Assembly: GCA_029204225.1 (NCBI GenBank)
Contig: CM055102.1
Coordinates: forward strand, 8,042,587-8,106,586
Direction: 5' to 3'
DNA from: Diphasiastrum complanatum
Lineage: Eukaryota; Streptophyta; Lycopodiopsida; Lycopodiales; Lycopodiaceae
DNA length: 64,000 bases
The notes below the pieces were generated by a model, which did not search any database, had not been told where the DNA came from, and saw nothing but the letters and a program-made list of their open reading frames with translations. Positions 48,345 to 60,431 of this stretch are shown one piece after another. Position numbers and translations under genes: made by a program. Position 1 is the first letter of the stretch; each line of letters opens with the position of its first letter.

Positions 48345-48560
48345 TATCTAGATCTTAGAAAAGCATTAACTTCAGCACCAATACTACGTTCTCTAGATTG
48401 GACGGTTGAATTTCATGTTCACACGAATGCCTCAAAATACACCATTGGATCAGTTTTGACGTAGCCAGGTGACTATAAGAAGGACTATCCTATACGATTT
48501 GCAAGCAGACAGCTTACATATCCGGAGAAGAACTATTCAACAACAGAACATGAATTGTAG
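48345..48560 (+). pseudogene. Ty3-type RT/RNase H junction fragment
   Basis: The plus frame reads LDLRKALTSAPILRSLDW, EFHVHTNASKYTIGSVL, a TAG stop, then YPIRFASRQLTYPEKNYSTTEHEL, the conserved join of Ty3 reverse transcriptase and RNase H. The first RNase H catalytic Asp of the usual TDAS motif is Asn here. No flanking pol remains: element L sequence follows at 48561. Confidence 0.85.
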
Positions 48561-49234
48561 GCTAACTCACCCTCAAAACGCCCATCTTCAGTAATTGAAA
48601 GCTCCAGAAATTGTTTTCTATAGCCAAGAATCCACGGTTTTTACTCTGAAAACCCTAGCAAGCCATTACTTCCATAGTTGAGAAGAAGGATATATTGCTC
48701 TATAATTGCTCCATGGCTGACCCTGCCCTTATGGCAATCGCTCGGCCTCGCCTAGACAATCCTAGGTAGCTTTTTAAAGTGCCCAATTCCATTGAGTATG
48801 GAGAAAAATTCGCAACTTTATGTTTTTCCAAAAAACTAAGCCACTACGGCTAGTTCCTTGAACTGTCGCTTTCTCCTCCCACTATAAATGAATTGCAAAA
48901 TCCACTCAGCCCTGAGTTGCCACTACCCTGCAACCCGTTTTAATCCTCTCCACTCCCCAATTGATGGAGTACTCAAAGAAATTCGGTCAGCTTCCTGTCA
49001 TAGCCACAGACAACCGTTTTTGAGCAATTTTCAGAAGTCCTCCAAGAATTCACTTACGACGATCGTTCTGATCTTCCCTGAAGTTTCGATCGAAGAAACT
49101 TTGTTGTCTTGTGCCATTCAGACTGACGATACCCTGTATGGAGTCCTCTCTCTTGAGACGCTTTCAGTGCTATTTCTCCTAATGAAAGACACTATCGCAT
49201 AGCTCCATCGAATTGTGCATACCTGCACCCTGAT
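48561..49234 (-). other. Element L leader (copia remnant)
   Basis: Non-coding sequence on the gag side of a PBS, resembling the long F leader in position and base composition. A 104-codon plus frame (48888-49202) is antisense and has no domain. Confidence 0.4.
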
Positions 49235-49246
49235 GCTCTGATACCA
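49235..49246 (-). other. Element L primer-binding site
   Basis: On minus TGGTATCAGAGC, exact initiator-Met type; a putative LTR lies to its right. Confidence 0.75.
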
Positions 49247-49688
49247 AGTTGAAATTCCAATAGAATCTAGTGCAGTATGCAGATCACACAATCACCATAG
49301 CCACTCCTCACAAGCTCTCATAGATGGCACAACAAAAATTTATGTATATTACAAAGAACACTGTACATATAGGAAACACAACCTGCATGAAAAAGACAAG
49401 TGTCCTAAAACTGGCCTACCATCTATCAAAAGTCGGGCCTGATATGGCCAAATTCGACTGACAAATTCGAGACATGCCCTCAAGAATAGCAAGTACTGTA
49501 AATAAGTCTGTACAGGCTAATTTTTCCTATGCGTGGCTACTCGGCTAACCCAAGTAGTCGGCTACGAGATCAGTGCTCGCTCAATATATCCTAACGGCGA
49601 TCACACCCATATACAGTAAACCAAATAAACTATACACTACTTACATCATCACATTTAGAGCTTATACTAATAAATCATATCACAACCT
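49247..49688 (-). repeat. Putative element L 5' LTR
   Basis: It starts AGTTGAAATTCC next to the PBS, as F starts AGTTAAG, and may end CACAACCT at 49688, just before Ty3 pol begins. No second copy; the boundary is weak. Confidence 0.35.
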
Positions 49689-49699
49689 GATTTCTAGCT

Positions 49700-51945
49700 G
49701 GTAGGCCACTAATACTTAGCAGTCATAATCTTATTAACAATATTCTTTAAAGCGAAATGTCCACTAGCATCTTTAGAATGTAAAGCTTGAATAACCTTTG
49801 GTATATCTTCTACTTCAAGACACCTTCTTAGCTGATGATTAGCACCAAGCTTAAACAAAATATTGTTAATGATGGTATAAGTTGTAACCTTATATGGAAA
49901 TATTGTTTTCTTCTCCAAATCATATCCATCAGGATCTTTAAGATAAATTATAATATCCGGATATGAAGAATTTGTAGAGGATATCTTGAAAAAATTTTCA
50001 TCTGGAAAGTCATCATTCAACGACTCTTCAATCCTTCCCGTATTTAGGCGTGAAAGATAATCACCATTAGTATGATGCTTTCCTTGACGAAGCTCCACTT
50101 CATAATTGAACTCTTGTAGCAGCAAAACCCATCGAGCTATTCATCCAGATAAATCAGGTTTATTAACAAGATACTTTAAAGCATAATGATCAACATGGAA
50201 TATAAAAGCATATCCCAGCAAATAATGTCAAAATTTCTTTACAGTAAAAATCATTCCAAGTGCTTCTCTTTATGTTGCCGAATAATTCTTTTCTGAGGAG
50301 CTAAGCTGACGACTTGCATAGTATATTGGAAGGTCTTTCTTCTGTTTGTCCTTCTACCTAGACAAACACCAATAGCGAATGCTGCAAATCAACATAACAA
50401 TGAAATAGTTTTGACTAGTTATGTGGTCTCAGAATTAGAGCATTAATCAATCTGTGCTTGAGTTCTTCGAATGCTTTTTGTTGGGTTGTCGTCCAATATA
50501 AGCAACATACTTTTTAAGTAACCGTGTAAGAGCTGCAGCAATATAGACGTGATTCTGGATAAATCTTCGATAATAATCCACTTGTCCTATGAAGCCTCTT
50601 AGTTCACGTAGATTCTTTGGTATCAACAGATTTTTGATAACTTCGACTTTATCTTTGTCAACTTCAATTCCTCTATTCGATATTCTATGACCCAGAAATT
50701 ATACCAAAAAAACATTTTTTGGGGTGAAGTGACAAACAAGTGTCTCGACACCTCTGCAATGTAAGCTTTAGCTTCTGAATATGAGTCTTGATATTATTGT
50801 ATACACAGAAATCATCAATGAAAATTTCGAGAAATGTTCTTAGAAAAGCAGCGAAAATCAACATCATGATTCTCTGGAAAGTAGCTAGTGCATTACAAAG
50901 ACCAAAGGGCATTTTATTATAGGCATAAGTGCCCCAATCATCAGTAAAGGTAGTCTTTGATCGATCCTCCTTCCTTACTCCAACTTGATTGTAACCAGAA
51001 AAGCCATCATAGAAACTGTAACGTTCTTGTCCAGCGACCTGGTCTAAAATGAATCCGTGAAAGGTATTGGATGGTGATCTTTCCTTGTAGCAGCATTCAG
51101 CTTCCGAAAATCCTTGCAAATTCGTATCTTGTTAGTTTTCTTCTTTAAAATTACAACAATAGGAGATACCCACTCAGTACTTAAGACGGAATAAATAATA
51201 CCTGTCTTAAGATGATTGTTGAGTTCATCTTTCACCATTAGAAAGTACTTTGAATCAAGACGATATTGTCTTTGTCGGACTCGTCTTCCTTAAGATCAAT
51301 GCGGTGCTCACCATATTCCGGAGATATTCCTTTCAAGTCTTCGAGCAACCATGCAAACACATCTTGGTACTCTTTCAATAGTTCAGTAAATTTTGCTAAT
51401 TTAGTCTCTCCAAGGGACTTCGAAACATGCACAAAACTTCTAGGTGCAAGTTCAATTAGCTCTGTAGAATCGGACAGAATTATACCTTCCGTCATGTTGG
51501 CCTGGGTATGGCCATGAATCTCACATATGACTGACTCCATAGATTTATTCTTGTTGTCGGCCTGTTCTGTTTCAACAAATTCTTGATCAGATTCTTCAAA
51601 TTCATCATCTGAATCCTCATCATTTGCATCAAAATTTTTAGAGTTCTGGTCTATCGCTTCTGATTCACTGATATCAGGATCTGCATTGCAAACCTTGAAG
51701 AATTCTTCTTCATCCTCCGACGAGTCATTATTCTCGTAGCATTCGAAATAATTTACATCGATATCTAATTTCTTAGATAATATATTAAGATCATAAGAAG
51801 AATCTTCTGAAGTGAAACTGATGTCACTCACAGGAGTCTCACCTTCATATCTATCATGGCTCCAGGTAATAATATGTTCTTTTGGTTTACCATGATTTCT
51901 TTTCTCACCAGACTGGAATCTCATGGGCATAACATGTCCACCCAT
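49700..51945 (-). pseudogene. Athila/Tat-like Ty3 pol, decayed
   Basis: Order on minus: an acidic region then ELAPRSFVHVSKSL and KEYQDVFAWLLEDLKGISPE leading into RT (51238-51945); RT GIIYSVLSTEWVSPIVVILKK and RICKDFRKLN (51044-51238); MPFGLCNALATFQR and the catalytic FIDDF (50685-51119, first part frameshifted); RT thumb LRELRGFIGQVDYYRRFI (near 50600); end of RNase H with ELRQGKHHTNGDYLSRL and the start of the integrase zinc region, CLEVEDIPKVIQALH, with GHFA (49709-50125). Several stops and frameshifts. The MPFGLCNA.ATFQR...FxDDF pattern is the non-chromovirus type. It is cut at 49700 by L sequence; integrase core is absent. Confidence 0.88.
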
Positions 51946-52400
51946 ATGAACTGCTTTGTTTTGGATGAGAAATCTACTTGAGATTTCCTCTTAAGTTGAA
52001 CTTTCTAAAATGTTTTTGGATCATTATCCCATGACTTATCATTTAAAGTTTCCACCTCCTAATTGAAAGATGTGAATTTCAACCTTCTAACATAATAGCC
52101 AAGGAAAGAGCCTTCGCAAAGCTAGAACCTTGCAATTTTGCAGGCTTCTTTCTATCTTCATCTCACACTTATCCACATCAGTAGAGTAATCAACCATTAT
52201 TTCTCATGAAACATTTTATCTCACACACTTTCGAATGAATTCTATTTATAGGTGTGAAGTGGCTAAGAACTCTATCATAACAAGATTCCAAAAAGCCACA
52301 TCCCTTCTCTAAACCTTTGGCAAAACAATTGTTCTCTCTCTTATTCGGATCAAATGTAGGTTTTTCCTCAAGTATCATTGGTCCAAGTAAGACAAACGTA
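51946..52400 (-). pseudogene. Possible upstream part of the Ty3 remnant
   Basis: A 62-codon minus frame (52190-52378) reads EEKPTFDPNKRENNCFAKGL and SCYDRVLSHFTPINRIHS in line with the pol fragment. It may be the segment between gag and protease, but I see no diagnostic motif. Confidence 0.3.
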
Positions 52401-53610
52401 GCCGATTTTCTATGTTACCCACCTAATTTTGATTGTTGTTAGGCTTTTAAGTCAACATTCTTAAAACATAAAGGCCCACGAGCTTAAAATCAACCATTGC
52501 CCATTATTCCAAAAAGATGCAATGGAGAATCTTGTTTTGTGTCCTTTTGGAGGTTGTCAAATGAATCTAGAAGTGTAGAAGGATTTATGAAGTGGAAAAT
52601 ACATGTGCCATTCACAAGACTTTAAATGACAAAAAAATCTTGCACTTTGTCTTGCAAAACATCTCAACAACCCCTTCAAATGAAAACAATATGATATTGA
52701 TACTAGTGGAGCAACATATGGATGCTTTAACTAGCCATGCCATGTGTAGAAACAATGTATGACTCCTTGGGGGAATTTCATTGTTCTTAATAATCAATGC
52801 ATTGGTCAAGATTCAAGAACTAGAACTAAAATTATTTAATACATTAGATTCTTACCTAGAATTTTGCTTTCAACTCCCAAATTCCAATATTCGAGTATAA
52901 TACTCAATCACCAATGTTGTATCCAGATGATCAACCTTCCAATGATGATGGATTTGTATTTTATGATTCTACTTGATATTGTACATCTTTTGGTTTCATT
53001 TGGGACTCTAAAATGCTTGAGAGTGAAACACTTGGAGATGGCCATGAAAGACACAATTGCTCAATCTATAATCACTTTGAAAATTGTTCCACATCAAACT
53101 TTACCATAAATACAATTGCTTAAAGTCTAACAAGAACTCGCATCCAAGGTGAAAGTGCTAGTATAAGATTATGGTTTCTCATTTGAACCCATTGAAGAAA
53201 AGACAGGTGAAGAACTAGGCATGCACTTGCATTAATGTGAGGTTGTGTGTTAAGAAAAATAACACACGCACATCCTTGAGAAGATTGGAATTATTTTAAA
53301 CCAACTGGCAGAAGAATGTCTCCAATGCTATCTATGTACAATATGAAGGGTTTTGACATTCTGCGAGTAAAACTTTTGCGATTTTTGTGAGTTTCTTCTA
53401 CCCATGATCCAACAAAATGGTAGTACATGGTGTGCTACTCTTTTTCTGCCACTACGTGATTTTTTAAGAACAAGAATTGTAGTTTGATGCATACTTAGAA
53501 CTTTGACTATCCATCAAATTTTAAATAGGTCCATCACAAAATACTTTGTTATTCTATAAATATAGGTTTACTTTTATACATAAAAAAAATTGTTATTGAA
53601 GTTGTAAAAG
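52401..53610. other. Intergenic, no gene recognised
   Basis: A/T-rich, short frames only (largest 81 codons at 52864-53109, no domain). Confidence 0.5.
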
Positions 53611-53986
53611 CTAGCATGTCATCGTGCTAGGCTACAAATTTTTATTTTTTTTTAAAATGAAGTTTTTTTGGAGAACTTTTTGAAAAAATTTCTTTTTGGA
53701 GCTAGTTCGACTAGCATGCCGGTGTGCTAGCCGAGTCAATAATAAAATAGAAAAGCTATTTTGACACATTTGAGAATCAAATTTTGAGTAAAAACATTAT
53801 TTCTTAATATTTTTTTTAACCTCCAAACATAGTAAGCCGACGCACTAAGTAAAACAGCTAAAAAAAAATTTGCAGCCTTTAAAGATAGCACGTCGATGGG
53901 CCATATGAAATGCCTCCAAACATAGCACGTTGGCGTGCCAAGTGAGACCGCCCGAGCAGTCTCGCCTAGCACACCGACGTGCTATG
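53611..53986. repeat. Cluster of imperfect 18-21 bp palindromes
   Basis: Copies of a motif near CTAGCAYGYCGRYGTGCTAG occur at 53611-53630, 53711-53730, 53830-53847, about 53884-53901, 53922-53940 and 53966-53986. CCTCCAAACATAG precedes two of them at about 93-base spacing (near 53820 and 53913). Confidence 0.8.
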
Positions 53987-54184
53987 TTAAGAGGTTGCAA
54001 AAAAGAAGTTATGACAAGAAATCAACTCGCAAAAAATTTACTCGCAAAATGCCAAGGCCCCAATATGAACTCAATAAGTTTTCAAAGAGGGAGGGCTTGA
54101 AAGCCACATTCTTATATTGATATAAGTTTAAATACAAAGATAAAGAACTATGTGAAAAAAATAAGATCGGTAAAACAAATGGAG

Positions 54185-54449
54185 CATTAGAGGAGTTTTG
54201 AGCTCCAAAAAGACCCTTTAAGAATTCCTGCAAGATGTAGTTTATATTATTAAAATATTATAACACTAATATTTTTTACTTGCCATAACTTTTCAATCGT
54301 AGCTCAAAAGTATGTCATATAACATATCATTGGAAAGCTCTTGTTGAGCGCTTTCTAATGCACCAAACTCCGCTAAATTTGAACTTACCACTAAAAAGTT
54401 ATGCCATTTTTAGTGTGGAATCAAAATGTGGACTCAAAAAGTTACGTTA
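54185..54449. mobile_element. MITE copy 2, left piece (reverse orientation)
   Basis: Matches the reverse complement of 39168-39420, from the terminal CATTAGAGGAGTTTTGAG to GTTACGTTA, where it breaks into copia integrase sequence. The missing end lies at 57974-58085 in the opposite orientation. Confidence 0.88.
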
Positions 54450-54450
54450 A

Positions 54451-56815
54451 TCATTGATGATTACACAAGATTCACTTGGATATATCTTCTTGCTTCAAAA
54501 TCTATGGTGTTTGATCATTTCCTTATTTTCAAAGCTTATGTAGAGAAGCAATTCTCATTCAAGATTAAAGCTCTTAGAAGTGATGGAGGTGGTGCATATA
54601 TCTCCAATAAATTTCAAGATTTATGTGAGCTTGAAGGCATTAAAAGAGAGTTTTCTTGTGCCTACTCTCCATCTCAAAATGGAGTGGCCGAGAGAAAGAA
54701 TAGATCTCTATGTGAATGTGCAAAATCTATGAGAATTGAGGCATCTTTGCCCAAAGATTTTTGGGGAGAAGCCATTAATTGTGCAAATTATCTTTGCAAT
54801 AGGCTCCCACATATAGCTCTTGGAGGAAAGTCACCATATGAAATCTTATTATTGAAGAAGCCTAAGGTTGATCACCTTAGAGTTTTTGGATGCTTATGCT
54901 TTGTCCATATTCCCTTGGAAACAAGGAAGAAGGAAGATCCTAGTGCATGCAAAGGGATCATGGTTGGATACTCATCCACCAAGAAGGCCTATAGAGCCTT
55001 TATACTCTCTACTTCTCAAGTTATTGAAAGTAGAGATGTTGTCTTTCATGAAGATCAACACTCATCATTTGAAGAGGCCGAGATCAAGAAATCTATGGAT
55101 GCATCATCAATTATTGATTTTGAAGACAATCATGATGTGATGGGGTCGAGATTTGAAGAAGACTCTCCTCGGATTTTTTCACCAAGAAGATCCATGAGAG
55201 ATAGATCCGAGCCTAAGAGGCTCTCATATGTTGACAAAGGCAAACAAGTGGATCTTGATTCCACTAATTATGTTTTTTATGTCTCTCATGAAGAGCCAAA
55301 GAATGTACAAGAGGCACTCAATACCAAGGAGTGGTATGATGCCATGAAGCAAGAGTATGATGCATTGATCACCAACAATACTTGGGAGCTTGTGGATCCT
55401 CCTTCCAACAAGCATGTGATTGGTTGCAAGTGGGTATTTCGGATCAAGTTCAATCATGATGGCACCATCAACAAGCATAAAGCAAGATTATGTGCCAAAG
55501 GATTTGCTCAAATCCATGGTCTTGATTATGAGGAGACCTTTGCACCCGTTGCAAAGATGGTGACAATAAGAATTCTTATTTCTCTTGCTTGTTTTTTCAA
55601 GTGGAAGGTGTTCCAATTAGATGTATCCAATGCTTTTCTAAATGGTTATCTTGAGGAGGAGATCTATATGGAACAACCTCAAGGATTCATCAAGGATGAG
55701 TCCAAAGTGTGCTTGCTCTTCAAAAGTCTTTATGGACTCAAGCAAGCACTAAGATCATGGTATTCAAGACTTAACTCTTTCCTTATCTCACTAGGATTTA
55801 CTCTTAGTGACTATGATCCTTCCATGTATCTAAAGTTTGTTGATAGCAATATTGTCATTCTTCTAATTTATGTTGATGACATTATTCTTTGTGGAAGTTG
55901 TATCAAGCTAGTTGATGAAACCAAGCTAGCACTTGGATGTGAGTTTAAAATGCAAGATCTAGGAGAGATACATTACATCCTAGGCCTAGAAATTGATTTT
56001 TATGAAAATGATGTCTTTATATGCCAATCTAGATATGCTCACTCTATGTTAAAAAAATTCCATATGGAAAATTCTAAGAGCATAGGTACTCCAATGGAGC
56101 AAATTGTAAAAGATCCTAATAAAGGTGATGAAAGATCCTTTGAGGACATCACACTTTTTAGGAGTCTTGTAGGCTCCTTGATTTGGCTTACCATTACTAG
56201 GCCCGATCTTAGTTTTTGTGTGCATAAATTGAGTCAATTTATGCAAGAACCTAAGATCCATCATTGGAAGATGGCCAAGAGGATTTTAAGATATGTATCT
56301 TCATCTTGTGATTATGGTCTACTCTATAAAAGTGAAGATCTATCCATTATTGGCTACTCGGATTCGGACTTTGCAAGTGACAAAATGGATCGAAAGTCTA
56401 TTAGTGCATACACTATCTTTCTTGGAGGCAATCTAATATCTTGGCTTTCCAAAAAGCAAGATACTATATCTCTCTCTTCATGTGAGGCCGAGTACAAAGC
56501 ACTCACTACAACTACCAAAGAAGTGCTTTGGATCAAGAGGTTATTAATGGAACTAAAGTGCATCAAGGAGGATGATCTACCAATGATCAAGTGTGATAAC
56601 ATCTCGGCCCAAGCTCTTGCCAATAATCCCATATTTCATGCAAGAAGCAAGCACACCATTTTGTGAGAGAAAAGCTTATTGGAGGAGAAATCTATTTGGA
56701 GCATGTTAACTCGTCCTCTTGTATTGCCGATCTACTCACCAAGCCTTTGAGCAAAAGTGCTTTCATCAAGCATAGATCTAATCTTGGAGTTATATCAAGA
56801 TCAATGTTCAAATCT
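54451..56815 (+). pseudogene. E-family element, 3' half (G): integrase to RNase H
   Basis: This copia pol begins abruptly in integrase at IDDYTRFTWIYLL. It continues through LRSDGGGAYISNKF, NGVAERKNRSLCE, the linker, RT (GCKWVFRIKFNHDG, FAPVAKMVTIRILI, LIYVDDIILCG at about 55870) and RNase H (DSDFASDKMDRKS, SLSSCEAEYKAL). A deletion of about 13 bases near 56655 shifts the frame inside the KH...HHFVRE motif. The last codons (SSCIADLLTKPL) are readable in another frame to about 56815. The usual acidic residue in GGEY is Ala (GGAY). Its upstream half is H at 58086-59677, now in the opposite orientation. Confidence 0.93.
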
Positions 56816-56827
56816 TCATAGATAATC

Positions 56828-56839
56828 TTTTAGGAGGAC
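56828..56839 (+). other. Polypurine tract of G
   Basis: TTTTAGGAGGAC precedes the LTR, matching the E tract except for the last base. Confidence 0.75.
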
Positions 56840-57552
56840 TATGAAGAATTGAAAAAGATTATCTATGTTAGATATAGGGGTCTTATATTTTTTACATCAA
56901 GCATCTAGGTGTAGGATGTTGATAGGAATAAATTTGGCATAGATGGCAAATTATGCATTTCCACTTGTAATGCCACTATAAACACTTGCTAATTAGAGTG
57001 TAGACAAGTGTAAATTTTTTGTTTGATGAATTCCAAGAGGTCCAATAGGATATAGAGGTGGAACCTTGTGAGGTCCAATAGGAAATTGAGGTGTGCTTGA
57101 ATATAGTCCAATAGAATCAAGAGGTGCATAGATCAATGATCCAATAGGATCAAGAGGTGACAAAATGTGGTCCAATCATAGTTAAGCATAGTGGTAGCTC
57201 GTGGACCTACTAGTATCATTGTACTCCTCATTTTGAAATCAATTGATTTGGTGATTTCATGGATTTTGTGAGTTTTTGGATTTCTAGCTTTCTCTCTCTA
57301 CCCGAGAGCTCTTGATGCATTTTCTCTCTCTACCCGAGGAGAGCAGCTTGTTTTTACTTAGATTATTTTTTGAATACTTCCCACACGTGTGAGTGAGAGT
57401 TGGAAGTGAATGAATGCATGTAGTAGTGTGTTTTTGCCATAGGATTCAAGATTGATCTTGAATCTCAATCTAGTCTTGATCTTGGTGCATCTACACACCT
57501 TAGGAGATCACAAATACATGTAGTGGACAGTCCGCACATGTGAAAATCAACA
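56840..57552 (+). repeat. 3' LTR of the G/H element (713 bp)
   Basis: Homologous to the E LTRs. It starts TATGAAGAATTG where E has TGTGAAGAATTG, and ends TCAACA. It contains CACACGTGTG near 57382 and a TATA-like CTATAAAC at 56976-56983. The five bases after it (AAGAT, 57553-57557) are the candidate target duplication. Confidence 0.9.
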
Positions 57553-57973
57553 AAGATCCCTAGAAGATTGACATAGAATATATGGGTTTTACAGGTTAAA
57601 TGTCTCAATGTGCATATAATTGTCTTTTTTGACTTGGTTTTCTATGCTCTTGTCTAATTTCCATTCTCTCTTTAAGTAGTGTGTGTTTACTTTTTATTTG
57701 AGGGTGAGTCAGACCTACATGATTCACCATTCAAACTTAAGCTAAAAGATTATTTCGAATCCAAAAAATTACATATTTTGTTTTCTCTATTTTGATGACT
57801 TTTGTGTGCACTTTCTTATTTCTCAATATTGATACCATTTTATCAATCTTCCAATGACTAGTTTCTCATTATAATAATAAACTTAAGCATGTTTTTGTGT
57901 AGTCCCAATTAAATTGTTGTTAATTTATTGGGCTAAGATTTTCACTTTGTACATAACTTAGTACATCCTCACA
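57553..57973. other. Flank between the G LTR and MITE 2
   Basis: 421 bases with no recognisable gene. It was the outer flank of the G/H element before the inversion. Confidence 0.5.
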
Positions 57974-58085
57974 CATTAGAGGAGTTCTAAATCCAAAAAA
58001 GACCCTTTGTAAAGATTTTTTTTATATTTTTTTCTCAATTTTTTCTTACAGATGGACCAATCAAAACACTCAAATTTGAAATCTA
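57974..58085. mobile_element. MITE copy 2, right piece (forward orientation)
   Basis: Matches 39071-39165, from the terminal CATTAGAGGAGTTCTAAATCC to CAAATTTGAAATCTA, where it breaks into the H integrase/pre-integrase sequence. Confidence 0.88.
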
Positions 58086-59677
58086 GTGGCTCCTCCCTTG
58101 CTTGTAGTTGATGAGAAATGCACATCCGAGTGGATTAACTCCAAAGGATGCTTGCTTTTGATAGAAGATCTTGTAAATGGCTTTTTGTGAGATTTAGCAA
58201 TAGCACAAGCCTCACAAGGCTTGATCTTCTTGGAGAATGACTTTGGCAAGCCAATAGCTTTGGATTCTTTGATCATAGAGAGCATGGATTTGTAGTTGGG
58301 ATGTCCCAACCTCCTATGCCATAATTCCTCCATAGAGAGCTTGTTCACAAGAGCAACATTACAAGCATTCACATACTCATTTGGATCTAGTTTATAGATG
58401 CCACCAAATCTAGATCCTAATGCAAGTATCTCATCATTCTTCTTGATAGTGCAAGTATCAACATTGAATTTTACATCAAGGCCATTATCAAGCAATTGGC
58501 CAACACTAATAAGATTCTTGGTAAGCTTAGGTACATAAAGAACTCTAGAGAGAGAAAGAACTTTAGAGGATGCAAGCTTCAAGGGAATGTTCCCTATGCC
58601 TTCAATAGGACATTCAAAATCATTTGCAGTGTATATTGATTTCTTCACTCCATCATAAGGTGCAATAGAAGAGAAAGAGTCCTTGGAGCTACACATATGT
58701 GAAGAGGCTCCACTATCAATATACCATAGGCCGTCCTTCTTGAAAGGAGTAGATGAGAAACTAGAGACCATAAGAGATCCCTCTCCATCAATTGCAATAG
58801 TGTCTTCCTTTACATTGGTAATATTGGCTTGCTTGAGTTGATTCTTCTTTTTGAAGCAATTGGTGGCATAATGACCTTTCTTGCCACAATAAAAGCACTT
58901 GATCTTCTTCTTCTTCTTGAGCTTGGATGATGAAGCATTAGAGGAATCATCTTCCTCCTCATCTTTGTCTTTGGATTTGACTTTGTCCTTGCTTGAGGAT
59001 TGTTGATGTTGGTTCTTGCTCCTCTCTTTGTGCTTATCCTTGGCAAAGAGAGCTTTGCCATCATTATGAGTGAGAGAAAGCTTGTCCATCCTCAAGAGCT
59101 TATACTCTTGTCTTGATTCTTCTGAAATTAGCACACTTTGGAGAGCCTCCAAACTTGGTAGCTCCTCCTTAATGGCATAGGATTGGACAAGATTATCAAA
59201 TTAACTTCTCAAGCCATTGAGAATGACTTGAACTAGCTCATTTTGATTGATGGAATCACCAATACAAGCAAGCTCTCTATGAATATCGTTTACTCTCAAA
59301 ACATAACTAGATGCACTCTCATCACTCTTTTGGCTACTTTGAAGGATTTGATTCCTAAGAGTGAGAAGCCTAGAGGTATTCTTAGCCTCATAGATAGTCT
59401 CGAGACAATCCCAAGCTTCTTTGGCTGTTGTACAAGTACCTATCTCCCTCAATATCTCATTAGAGACATTCATCTTAATGTAGTGGAGAGCCATCCTAGC
59501 TCTCTTTTTGTATTTTTGAACCTCTTGAAGAACTTGTGGTTCTTCTTCAAGGCCAAGAACTATGTCCATCACGTCTTGAAGGATCAAGATGGACTCCATC
59601 CTCATTTTCCAAATTGAATAATTTGAAGTGGTCAATCTTTCACTTGGTTCCAACAAGGATGAACCCATTGAAGACAT
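58086..59677 (-). pseudogene. E-family element, 5' half (H): gag, protease, start of integrase
   Basis: Gag starts at the ATG at 59677 (MSSMGSSLLEPSERLT). A single GAA-to-TAA change (59201-59203) interrupts Gag after VQVILNGLRS; the frame is otherwise open through the CCHC knuckle CFYCGKKGHYATNC, protease WYIDSGASSHM, pre-integrase HRRLGHPNYKSML and CEACAIAKSH, and the first integrase aspartate (HSDVH), to SKGGAT at 58088. There it meets MITE sequence. G begins within a few residues of where H stops, so both are halves of one copy. H lacks both frameshifts seen in E. Confidence 0.93.
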
Positions 59678-60419
59678 TTGAAGTGAAGAAAACTCAAATG
59701 ATGAACAATAAATGTTGTTACACACTTTCAATAGGATCCAATAATTGAGTACTATCTCCTCCTATGAAAGATCTTACAACAATTTGTGAATTGATTCTCA
59801 CTAGCTACACAAATCTCTCTAAAACAAGATCTATTTCACATCAAATGATGGAGTATATGCAAATTTAGGATCCAAAACTCTTAGCACGTGTGAAATACAC
59901 TAAAAAACCAAATTTGACTCAAATACAATGATATTGCATGAAACAAAATGGCTAAGATCTCAAAACAGTGCCTAGATCACATATAGATGAGATTGGCAAG
60001 CGTACAACTGTGATTTTGGATCAACCAAGCAATCTCTTGACCAAACCAAATGTGTCCACCCAGGTCTAGGTGCCCTACCTAACCCTCTTCAAAAGCTTAT
60101 AACTTTTGATTGGCTCAACCAAATGGAATGAAACTGATTGCAACAGAAACTAGACAAAAATAGCTTCAAAACAAGCTATCAAGCAAGATAAGTGGATCAA
60201 ACATGAGAGGACTTCCAAACTGAAATTGGATGTTCCTCACACGTGTCTGAGCACCTGATTCCGTACAGTACCAGGTCAGACCCAATCAATGTCCTTTTGA
60301 TCTCTTTTGATCCAAGATTGAACAAGATAGCTAGGAAAATGGGCCTTGACAACTTCTAGCTCAAGATTGATGAAAATTTTTCACTTAGATGGATCAAAAT
60401 GCATGGTAACCTTAGGTAG
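59678..60419 (-). other. Leader of the G/H element
   Basis: Non-coding and closely similar to the E leader (27368-28110), including CACACGTGTCTGAGCACC near 60238. No gene. Confidence 0.8.
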
Positions 60420-60431
60420 GCTCTGATACCA
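60420..60431 (-). other. Primer-binding site of the G/H element
   Basis: On minus TGGTATCAGAGC, exact, next to the 5' LTR. Confidence 0.9.

Larger units (their letters stand above)
54450..58085. other. Inverted 3.6-kb segment
   Basis: Flipping this interval joins the two MITE 2 pieces and also joins the integrase halves of one E-family element (G with H), each in one orientation. About 14 bases of integrase and 2 bases of MITE are missing at the joints. See findings. Confidence 0.85.

Noticed and set aside
49700-51945. Integrated pararetrovirus (caulimovirus-like) instead of a Ty3 element
   Set aside because: The RT pattern MPFGLCNA.ATFQR with FIDDF and an adjoining integrase zinc region fit an Athila/Tat Ty3 element; no coat or movement protein motif is present.
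56993-57175. 60-codon minus frame inside the G LTR (with similar frames in the other E-type LTRs)
   Set aside because: Comes from short direct repeats (TCCAATAGGA type) in the LTR; not conserved as protein among copies.
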